Assembly (NCBI GenBank): GCA_947458795.1
Contig: CANHCD010000065.1
Coordinates: 1 to 9,316, forward strand
DNA: 9,316 nt
Direction of reading: 5' to 3'
DNA from: Cyclobacteriaceae bacterium
GTDB lineage: Bacteria; Bacteroidota; Bacteroidia; Cytophagales; Cyclobacteriaceae
The position numbers were made by a program, and so were the translations under genes. Below, in pieces: positions 1-5,977 of this stretch. The notes below the pieces were generated by a model. The model was not told where the DNA came from. It saw nothing but the letters and a program-made list of their open reading frames with translations, and ran no database searches. Each line of letters starts with the position of its first letter. The first letter of the stretch is position 1.

Positions 1-1
1 C

Positions 2-1735
2 AGGACCGGATACTTAGAAAGTGAGGTGGTGGATTATTCTATCAAAAACTTCAAAGGCGATTTTGGACTTGCCTACCGACCCTCCCCGAATTCAATGCTG
101 ACCTATACCTACCGCATGGCCTTATTGGATAATGTATACCAGCGAGCCAATCGATTTAGACTTCAGAATTATTTGCTTCAACAGCATGCGGTGCAGTATC
201 AATCTCCTGCTTTTTCCTTTAAAGTGTATGCAAATTCAGAGGATACGGGCAACTCGTATAACCTACGTTCGATGGCGGAGAACATGGATCGAAGTTTTAA
301 GTCAGATGCGATATGGTATGCAGATTACGCGAATGCATTTTACTCGGCCAGAGCTTCAGGTGCTGGGGTAGGAGGTGCCCTAAATCAAGCGAGGGCCGCT
401 GCCGATTTGGGGAGGTATGAGCCTGGGACTTCGCCGTTCAATGCTGTTCTTGCGAAACTTCAGCAAGTAAACAACTGGGATAGAGGAGCCGCTTTAAAAG
501 TGCAGGCAGGATTAGTTCATGCCGAAGCGCAATCGAATCTTAGTCAAGCCTTTCCAACGGTTTTCCAAGACTTAAAACTCGATCTATCGGTGGGTATGGA
601 TCGAAGAACGTATTTCATCGGTTCGGATGGCAACTACTTTATCAATCCCGAAAAAGGAAATGAAATGGGTACTATTTTCTATTCCAAAACGGGTGCTTAT
701 GCTTCCATTTCAAAGAAATTGTTGGCCGACAAATTGCGACTAGGTTTTGTATTTCGGGTAGACAAAAACGATTATTTCAAGCCCACAGCAAACCCTCGCT
801 GGACCGCACTTTTTGCACCTAACGAGTTGCATAGCATTCGTATCGGCTACCAAGAGGGCTATCGCTTTCCAAGTATTTTTGAGGCCTTTTCTACCATTAC
901 TAGTGGAGGCGTAAAGCGGGTAGGTGGGCTGCCGGTGATGTCTACTGGGGTTTTTGAAAATTCGTATTTAGCCAAGTCCATTACGGCTTTTCAAGCTGCG
1001 GTTTTAGCGGACGTAAACAAAAATGGACTTACTAAAACCCAAGCCATTGCGAATAACAAGGGGCTGTTAATTAAGAATTCGTACACCTACATCCAACCGG
1101 AGCACATTCAATCCTTCGAAGGCGGATACCGGGGAGCGCTTTTCCGGAATCGTTTGGTGGTAGATGCAGATTTTTACTTCAATCAATACGAATCTTTCAT
1201 CGCGCAAATCAATGTGAACGTTCCCAAAACAGCGTTGCTAGATTCGATCCCGATTGCGCTGAATGACAAAAATTTGCAGTCCCCGTATCGGGTGTGGACC
1301 AATTCCAAATCGAGAGTAAAATCCTATGGGGCTTCTCTGGGTATGAATTACAGGATAAAATCAAGTTGGAATCTGACAGGAAACACGACCTATTCCAAAC
1401 TGGATAACGCTGAAAATACCGATGGCTTGGAAGATGGGTTCAATACACCAGATTGGGTTTTTAATATGGGAATTTCTACTCCCAAACTCACCAAAAATTG
1501 GGGAGCTGGACTAAACTACCGTTGGCAAAACACTTTTTACTGGCAATCGTTTTTGGTGGATAGTTGGGTGCCTGCCTATGGGAGTTTGGACCTGCAAGTG
1601 CAGCATCGTTTTTCGTCGCTTCCGATCAGCATCAAGGTAAGCGGGACAAATATTCTGAATCAAGCCTACTATTCCTTTGCAGCCGGTCCTCAGATAGGAG
1701 GGATGTACCTGCTTACGGTAGTATGGAATAACTAG
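2..1735 (+). CDS. TonB-dependent outer-membrane receptor, C-terminal beta-barrel (5' end outside window)
   Basis: The reading frame is open from base 2, so the gene begins before the window; a GTG at 26 is only an internal codon, as the frame continues upstream of it. The visible 577 residues have the look of a TonB-dependent receptor barrel: alternating aromatic and polar strands, long loops, a segment with EGYRFPSIFEAF (about visible residue 285) like the FRxP-type barrel motif of the family, and a final strand ending GGMYLLTVVWNN with an aromatic residue near the C-terminus. The signal peptide, TonB box and plug are not in view. Such receptors import iron chelates, vitamins or glycans across the outer membrane using TonB energy; the substrate cannot be read here. 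A likely terminator follows. The last 127 bp and the downstream flank are duplicated in decayed form at 5725-5900. Family assignment is firm; substrate unknown. Confidence 0.85.
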   Translation, partial: RTGYLESEVVDYSIKNFKGDFGLAYRPSPNSMLTYTYRMALLDNVYQRANRFRLQNYLLQQHAVQYQSPAFSFKVYANSEDTGNSYNLRSMAENMDRSFKSDAIWYADYANAFYSARASGAGVGGALNQARAAADLGRYEPGTSPFNAVLAKLQQVNNWDRGAALKVQAGLVHAEAQSNLSQAFPTVFQDLKLDLSVGMDRRTYFIGSDGNYFINPEKGNEMGTIFYSKTGAYASISKKLLADKLRLGFVFRVDKNDYFKPTANPRWTALFAPNELHSIRIGYQEGYRFPSIFEAFSTITSGGVKRVGGLPVMSTGVFENSYLAKSITAFQAAVLADVNKNGLTKTQAIANNKGLLIKNSYTYIQPEHIQSFEGGYRGALFRNRLVVDADFYFNQYESFIAQINVNVPKTALLDSIPIALNDKNLQSPYRVWTNSKSRVKSYGASLGMNYRIKSSWNLTGNTTYSKLDNAENTDGLEDGFNTPDWVFNMGISTPKLTKNWGAGLNYRWQNTFYWQSFLVDSWVPAYGSLDLQVQHRFSSLPISIKVSGTNILNQAYYSFAAGPQIGGMYLLTVVWNN

Positions 1736-1795
1736 GCTTTTGAGGATGGTAACTACCTGCTAATTACTTCTTTTGAGTGAAAGGGAAGGAAGTCC
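1609..1795 (+). repeat. Direct repeat, left copy (3' end of receptor gene plus flank)
   Basis: This is the intact partner of the segment at 5725-5900. From 1609 to the stop codon at 1735 it aligns without gaps to 5725-5851 (constant offset 4,116) with 11 differences by my count, about 91% identity. Beyond the stop the similarity continues for about 50 bp with one gap of about 5 bp and then fades. Confidence 0.85.
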
Positions 1796-1819
1796 TCAGC
1801 TGCGGTGTTGGACTTTTTT
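1786..1819 (+). terminator. Probable intrinsic terminator of the receptor gene
   Basis: A stem AAGTCC (1790-1795) pairs with GGACTT (1810-1815), with a 14-nt loop, and is followed by further T residues to 1819. G.T and A-T pairs can lengthen the base of the stem. It lies about 50 bp after the receptor stop codon and no gene follows closely, so termination here makes sense. The stem is short and the loop large, so this is moderate evidence. Confidence 0.5.
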
Positions 1820-1938
1820 CATGTCTCCAGGTTTTCAATTCTGGAACAAAAAACTAATTCAAATCACTGGAAACGGTATTTTTTAAATAAGGTGTATAAA
1901 TTCTGTTCAATTCCTTTTGCTCCTTAATTCAGTCCTTC

Positions 1939-1994
1939 TGGATTTCGCTTCTGTAGTTAAAATGGATTTGCGCTGAAACTCAGCAATGGATTCG
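1939..1994 (+). repeat. Three TGGATT repeats at 24-bp pitch with a small hairpin
   Basis: TGGATTTCG (1939), TGGATTTG (1963) and TGGATTCG (1987) start exactly 24 bp apart. Between the second and third lies GCTGA-AAC-TCAGC (1972-1984), a perfect 5-bp stem with a 3-nt loop. The units are short, so chance is a real possibility. Confidence 0.3.
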
Positions 1995-2023
1995 TTAAAA
2001 ATTCATAGCCTAAATTACCTCCC

Positions 2024-2056
2024 TCAAATTTGTCAAGTTTACATCAAATTCGTCAA
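2024..2056 (+). repeat. Pair of 13-bp direct repeats 20 bp apart
   Basis: TCAAATTTGTCAA (2024-2036) recurs as TCAAATTCGTCAA (2044-2056), one mismatch, with a 20-bp start-to-start distance, close to two helical turns. The pair is enclosed by CCCTCA (2021-2026) and its reverse complement TGAGGG (2059-2064). The geometry would suit two regulator subunits on one DNA face, but the site is more than 300 bp from the next intact gene. Confidence 0.35.
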
Positions 2057-2166
2057 AATGAGGGTTGCTCACTTGTTGAATTAATTCACCTTGGCTTTAA
2101 TTTCCCTTATTTTACCCTGTTCCTCGCTTAGGATAAATGCTTTAGAAGTTGGGTGAAAATTAAAAA

Positions 2167-2280
2167 ATGAAAAAGTAGTTAGTCTTACTTACTTTATTTC
2201 TTACTTGCGGCGAACTTAGTTTCCCAAGGTCGTTACTTCACAGTATGACCTTCAGGTTCATGTGCTCTCATTCAAAATGA
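2167..2280 (+). pseudogene. Possible decayed 5' end of a secreted-protein gene
   Basis: ATG at 2167 begins Met-Lys-Lys, then hits TAG at 2176. Read through that stop, the frame continues LVLLTLFLTC, the hydrophobic core expected of a signal peptide. After that, sense-looking peptide continues only by changing frame: VSQGRYFTV in one frame and QYDLQVHVLSFKM in another. An A-rich stretch precedes the ATG, as is usual for starts in this phylum. This looks like a signal peptide and a short mature N-terminus broken by a stop codon and frameshifts. The stretch is short and chance cannot be excluded; I do not recognise the family. Confidence 0.3.
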
Positions 2281-2322
2281 TAGCCTAAAGGGCATCTAAA
2301 CGTATTAAACTCAATGCCTTTA

Positions 2323-2351
2323 AAATCTAATTTAGATTTAATATAATATTA
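2323..2351. promoter_or_regulatory. AT-rich palindromes upstream of the YHYH operon
   Basis: AAATCTAA (2323-2330) and TTAGATTT (2332-2339) form a perfect 8-bp inverted repeat around one base. Immediately after it, TAATATAATATTA (2339-2351) is a perfect 13-bp palindrome. They lie 40-68 bp upstream of the ATG at 2391, where an operator or promoter element would be expected. AT-rich DNA gives palindromes easily, so regulatory use is inference. Confidence 0.35.
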
Positions 2352-2390
2352 AAAAAACACTAGATACTACACTATACCTATAGATTGAAA

Positions 2391-5111
2391 ATGAAAACAT
2401 TTCTCACCTTACTCCTTACCTTAAGTTTCGGCTTCGGCAGTTTAGCACAGGATATTGACTACTATGGTCCCAAACCTTTTGGAGAAGTTCTAAAAAGAAG
2501 CTTCGAAAAAACTTGGACACCTAAGGCTATTTCAGCCACAGGAAATATAAAGTACATGATCCTGTTAGATGCTGCCAAAACCAAAGCACTAACCTTTAGC
2601 AGTGATGCGGATATTTCGACCTTATCGATGACCCCCATTGCCAATCTGAACGCTTCTGGAGCTACTTATGGTTCGATGCTCCGTACTGTCTTCCAAATGG
2701 TGGACCTTAACGCCCCTTTAAATAAGGCTACCTCACCTTTGAGTGGAACCTATCGCCTGAACTCATTTATCCATAGCTATTTTGCCTTGAATGCAAAGGA
2801 CAACAATGCGGCTATATTGAGCGATCGTGGAACTTACTACGTTGCCGCATCCACTAACACTAATAAAGGCTATCTAGGAATTACTTTTAGTGGTACTACT
2901 AGTGCTACCATCATCAAGGCAAGTAGTAAATATACGTATGATACCAGCACCTCTAGTTTTATTAAGGTAGCCAGTTGGACTGATAAATATTTAAAAATAA
3001 ATGGCACTTCTGTGGAATGGACTAGTGTTGCGGCGGATGCCTCTGCTTTCTTTTTAGCAGATCCCAATGATTTGATTGATCTTGAAATTGAAATTGGTTC
3101 CGATTTTAACCCTGCATCCATCACCTATCAGCAAAATGCCTGGGCTGCTTTTCCTGCAAACATCAATCCAACGGCAACAGGTTTCTCAGATGTGAGTCAG
3201 AAGGTTGATGCTGCTTATCAAGCGCAATTAGCCGCAACTACAGCAGCAGCTACCGCTGCTTCTACGATGCTCGACAAAATAGAAACCACATTAACCAATG
3301 CTGGAGAAAAACTGAGGTATCCTAAAGCATTTTATTTAGCATTGCGCGAAAACATGCTCTCGCATATCATTGCTTCGACAGATGTTTATGGTGCTACATT
3401 AGGCGACCGCAGCAATAAATACGTGTATTTTACCAATTCCACAGATGACAGTGGCGTTCCCCATCCGTTTTTAGTAATTGCGAGCTTTGCTGCTTCCACC
3501 AGACCCAATCAATTGGTTGACGTCAATAGACCTCCTGGAGATGGACTAGGTGGTCAATATGGAACCCAAACTGTAACCCGAACTACTAAAGCAGCAGAAT
3601 ACTTAATAAAAGTCCCGCTAAAAAATTATGGCTTGGTAGAAACCTTGTTGGGAAATGATTTGAGCGTGATAGGAAATTTAGGAAAAGATGGCGCTGCACC
3701 GACCCAGACAGTATATAATTATGCCAGCCTTGGCTCAAATGGCATAGCGGTTGATGGAGTTCCAATTTACCCTTCAATGAACAATACGCTAGTGCACGCA
3801 CCAAATGAAGCAGAAGTTACTCACAGTGGTATTCACGTAGGCCAGGGATTGGAGTTGCACTACCATGCAGATGGTCATTCTTATAGCAAAAATGGAATCA
3901 ACTTATACAACCTCGCTGACTATGTAGGACGCAATCATCCACCGCTTATTGGCATGGCCTATGACGGAGTGGCCTTATTTGGTAGATATGAGGATAGTAA
4001 CAATACGATGAAAGGATACAGTACCTCATTGGACCAATTTGGTGGGCACGACCACGGAGATAGTTTTGGCTACCATTACCACGCGCACACCCAAGTGGTG
4101 AGTAACCTTGAAAAAAACGGGACTACAACTACTTTCAATCAACGGTTTTTATTGGTGGGTGCTTGGAAAGGTAAAATCAATAGTATCCCTGGATTTCTAC
4201 AGGTTAAGACCAATCAATTGGTAAATACTTCGTATGGTCGATACGCCGGAGCCTCCTATCAGGCAGTTACCCCCGTTACTCCGGTTACCCCGGTTACCCC
4301 AGTAACTCCGGTTACTCCCACTGTTCCTACCACCGATACTCAGGCTCCTGTCTTAGTTTTGAAAAACCCGTATAAGTTAGCTATCCCAGCCTCGGGTACT
4401 GCTGTTCTTGAGGCCTCAAGCCTAGACAATGGCTCTACGGATAATGTTGCTATTACGTCAATCGCCATTTCCAAATCCACCTTTACCTGTGCGAATCTTG
4501 GAGCGAACACGGTCACCTTTACTGCCAAAGATGCCGCTGGAAATACCGCGACTGCTACAGTGACTATCAACGTGGTCGATGAGATCAAACCTACCCTGAA
4601 AGCAAAAAGCACCTATACGATCAAACTGGACGTCGCAGGCAAGGCTACGCTGAAGTGGGAAGATATTGACGAAAGCAGCACAGACAACTGCAGCATCAAG
4701 TCACGATCGCTATCCAAAACAGACTTCACCCGCGCAAACGCTGGTGACAACAAGGTTACCTACACAATCACCGATGCTAGTGGAAATTCCAGCAGCATTG
4801 AGACTACCGTCCGCGTAGATATTGTGCTTTCAGCGCCTGAGCGGGCCAACACAGGCAATTCTATAAAAGCGTACCCCAACCCAGCCAATGAGTACTTGTA
4901 TTTGGAATTTGCGGAGGGATTAAGCACAAGTGCTATCCGAGGATCTTCCTTGGTGGATGCTTCCGGTAGAGTTCTTGGCGAAATCCAACTGGAAGAGGGA
5001 GGCAATGGTCAACTCGGGTTCTCTACTCAAGAGCTCAAGGCAGGGATGTATTTCCTACGTCTAAGCACCCGTGACACGCTACATTTAATCAAATTCACCG
5101 TTATCCACTAA
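2391..5111 (+). CDS. Secreted YHYH-domain protein with Ig/HYR-like domains and T9SS sorting tail
   Basis: I chose ATG 2391 (906 aa) over an in-frame TTG at 2385 because it gives a clean signal peptide, MKTFLTLLLTLSFGFGSLAQ. Residues from about 20 to 400 are a region I do not recognise, with an Ala-rich, probably helical stretch near 273-308. About 430-600 is the YHYH domain: histidine-rich, with HSGIH (478-482), HYH (490-492), GGHDH (551-555) and the name-giving YHYH (561-564) followed by AH. The many His could bind metal; the function of this family is not established. Residues 626-643 are six Val-Thr-Pro repeats. Two Ig/HYR-like domains follow (about 649-729 and 730-811). The C-terminus from AYPNPANEYLYLEF (827) to the end, with LKAGMYFLRL (about 882), is a type A T9SS sorting domain, so the protein should be exported by T9SS and released or anchored at the surface. 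A lipoprotein gene starts 3 bp later, indicating one operon. Confidence 0.85.
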   Translation: MKTFLTLLLTLSFGFGSLAQDIDYYGPKPFGEVLKRSFEKTWTPKAISATGNIKYMILLDAAKTKALTFSSDADISTLSMTPIANLNASGATYGSMLRTVFQMVDLNAPLNKATSPLSGTYRLNSFIHSYFALNAKDNNAAILSDRGTYYVAASTNTNKGYLGITFSGTTSATIIKASSKYTYDTSTSSFIKVASWTDKYLKINGTSVEWTSVAADASAFFLADPNDLIDLEIEIGSDFNPASITYQQNAWAAFPANINPTATGFSDVSQKVDAAYQAQLAATTAAATAASTMLDKIETTLTNAGEKLRYPKAFYLALRENMLSHIIASTDVYGATLGDRSNKYVYFTNSTDDSGVPHPFLVIASFAASTRPNQLVDVNRPPGDGLGGQYGTQTVTRTTKAAEYLIKVPLKNYGLVETLLGNDLSVIGNLGKDGAAPTQTVYNYASLGSNGIAVDGVPIYPSMNNTLVHAPNEAEVTHSGIHVGQGLELHYHADGHSYSKNGINLYNLADYVGRNHPPLIGMAYDGVALFGRYEDSNNTMKGYSTSLDQFGGHDHGDSFGYHYHAHTQVVSNLEKNGTTTTFNQRFLLVGAWKGKINSIPGFLQVKTNQLVNTSYGRYAGASYQAVTPVTPVTPVTPVTPVTPTVPTTDTQAPVLVLKNPYKLAIPASGTAVLEASSLDNGSTDNVAITSIAISKSTFTCANLGANTVTFTAKDAAGNTATATVTINVVDEIKPTLKAKSTYTIKLDVAGKATLKWEDIDESSTDNCSIKSRSLSKTDFTRANAGDNKVTYTITDASGNSSSIETTVRVDIVLSAPERANTGNSIKAYPNPANEYLYLEFAEGLSTSAIRGSSLVDASGRVLGEIQLEEGGNGQLGFSTQELKAGMYFLRLSTRDTLHLIKFTVIH
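4266..4319 (+). repeat. Six tandem Val-Thr-Pro codon triplets
   Basis: Six 9-bp units encode VTP x6, with varied third bases (ACC/ACT, CCC/CCG/CCA). The peptide is a rigid proline-rich spacer between the YHYH domain and the Ig-like domains. The third-base variation shows the tract is not freshly expanded, but unit number could still vary between strains. Confidence 0.85.
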
Positions 5112-5114
5112 GCC

Positions 5115-5564
5115 ATGAAAAAATTTCTTCCCTTCCTACTCCTTTGCCTTGGATTACTTGCTTCCTGTGCAGAAGATCCAAAATCACCTGAAGAACAGGC
5201 ACTAGAAAAGTTGAGCGGTGACCAAGGTACAACGTATTCGCTGGGTACAACGGGTTATGTGAAACGAAGTCAAGTGGATGAAACTCGATTTTATCCTGGC
5301 TTTACCTTCCGAATAGATGGCGCCAACAAGACTTATACCACTAGTGGAGCTTCAGATTTATTTGAGGCCAGTGGCAACTGGGAATTTGTAGGCACCAACT
5401 TTGACAAGATCCGACTTACTGGCAGCAAGCCGGCCTCTCAGGTAGATATCTCCTTTACCAAGACGGGGCAAGACCTGGTACTGGTATTTTCTGTACCTAC
5501 CCCACCAGGAGGAAGAGTTGCTGCTCTTACGGGGAGTTATGAGATCAAGCTAACGGGGAATTGA
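5115..5564 (+). CDS. Small lipoprotein in operon with the YHYH protein
   Basis: This 149-residue protein begins MKKFLPFLLLCLGLLASC: a short basic N-terminus, a hydrophobic core and a lipobox (LASC) with the lipidated cysteine at residue 18. The next residues are A-E-D, resembling the acidic lipoprotein export signal described in Bacteroidota, so surface exposure is plausible. The rest (about 30-149) is rich in beta-strand patterns with Gly, Thr and Trp spacing such as GNWEFVGTNFDKIRL, reminiscent of small lipocalin-like beta-barrel lipoproteins; I do not recognise a specific family. The start codon is 3 bp after the YHYH stop codon, so the two are almost certainly cotranscribed. A role as membrane partner of the T9SS-secreted YHYH protein is inference from this arrangement. 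Confidence 0.8.
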   Translation: MKKFLPFLLLCLGLLASCAEDPKSPEEQALEKLSGDQGTTYSLGTTGYVKRSQVDETRFYPGFTFRIDGANKTYTTSGASDLFEASGNWEFVGTNFDKIRLTGSKPASQVDISFTKTGQDLVLVFSVPTPPGGRVAALTGSYEIKLTGN

Positions 5565-5719
5565 TAGCATAGTCCTCCGCTTTGTTGTCGCCGTAAGTAA
5601 GCGAATAAGAGTCTGGGAGTTATGGAATTAGGTACACGTTCAGCGGTTTTACCGAGTTACAGGCTTCAAAATAGGAGAAGAATTGCCTTTTTCGCTTTTT
5701 AGCCATTTTATAATTCGTG
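5565..5719. other. Intergenic, nothing recognised
   Basis: I see no gene here. CGCTT (5578-5582) and AAGCG (5599-5603) can pair but no T-run follows, so I do not call a terminator. The region is not similar to the receptor gene upstream of the duplicated segment; the similarity begins abruptly near 5720-5725, marking a duplication or deletion breakpoint. Confidence 0.5.
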
Positions 5720-5851
5720 ATGCCTTTTTCATCGTTTCCGATCAGCATTAAGGTAAGCGGGAAAACTATTCTGAATCAAGCCTACTATTCCTTTGCAGTC
5801 GGTTCTCAGGTAGGAGGGATGTACCTGATTACGGTAGTTTGGAATAAATAG
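5720..5851 (+). pseudogene. Remnant of the 3' end of a second TonB-dependent receptor gene
   Basis: The frame from 5720 to the TAG at 5849 encodes about 43 residues ending GGMYLITVVWNK, nearly the same as the last 43 residues of the receptor ending at 1735. An in-frame TAA at 5711 and loss of similarity show that everything upstream is gone. Of 11 differences from the intact copy over 127 bp, I count 3 synonymous (TCG/TCA, ATC/ATT, GTA/GTT) and 8 non-synonymous (L/F, T/K, N/T, A/V, P/S, I/V, L/I, N/K), about what is expected without selection. The ATG at 5720 happens to open the fragment, but 43 residues of a barrel terminus would not fold alone. It is a relic, not a gene. Confidence 0.8.
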
Positions 5852-5900
5852 ACTTTTGAGGACGTTAACTACTTGCTACTTTTGAGGGAAAGGCAAGCCC
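5725..5900 (+). repeat. Direct repeat, right copy
   Basis: Partner of 1609-1795. The match covers the coding end plus about 50 bp of 3' flank (for example CTTTTGAGGA at 5853-5862 against 1737-1746, and TTTTGAG at 5880-5886 against 1771-1777), with one gap of about 5 bp. Because flank is included, the event copied or split genomic DNA rather than only the coding sequence. The two copies bracket the YHYH/lipoprotein unit. The remaining bases to 5977 show nothing recognisable. Confidence 0.8.
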
Positions 5901-5977
5901 CGAAAGTGAGAGACTTGATTGTTTTTAAGTTTTAATAAGTAAGGAATTGTAAGCCGAATTGGAAGGGATTCACCAGC

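Larger units (their letters stand above)
1820..2390. other. Gene-poor intergenic stretch
   Basis: No convincing intact gene is visible on either strand in about 570 bp between the receptor terminator and the YHYH gene. It holds short repeats (1939-1994, 2024-2056), a possible decayed gene start (2167-2280) and AT-rich palindromes near 2323-2351. No clean TTTG-N19-TAnnTTTG promoter was found for the YHYH gene; TAGATTTA at 2333-2340 matches the -7 consensus except for its last base but has no TTTG at the right distance. Confidence 0.6.

Noticed and set aside
132..371. Open frame on the plus strand inside the receptor gene
   Set aside because: It overlaps the receptor in another frame, has no recognisable protein features and is a coding shadow. 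The same applies to the minus-strand frames inside 2462-5005 and the plus-strand frames at 6131-6313 and 8227-8412.
26..1735. Treating GTG 26 as the true start of the receptor gene
   Set aside because: The frame is open from base 2 and the protein lacks a signal peptide and plug, so the gene is cut by the window edge.
2226..2252. AAGGTC/GACCTT inverted repeat as a terminator
   Set aside because: The 6-bp stem has a 15-nt loop and no T-run after it.
2385..2390. TTG 2385 as start of the YHYH gene
   Set aside because: ATG 2391 two codons later gives a standard signal peptide; TTG is a rare start and adds nothing.
2200..5600. Inverted similarity CTTACTTGCGGCG (about 2201-2213) to CGCCGTAAGTAAG (about 5589-5601), as mobile-element ends
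   Set aside because: A 13-bp match with one mismatch is expected several times by chance in a window of this size, and there is no target-site duplication or transposase.
5578..5603. CGCTT/AAGCG hairpin as terminator of the lipoprotein gene
   Set aside because: Only 5 bp, a 16-nt loop and no following T-run.
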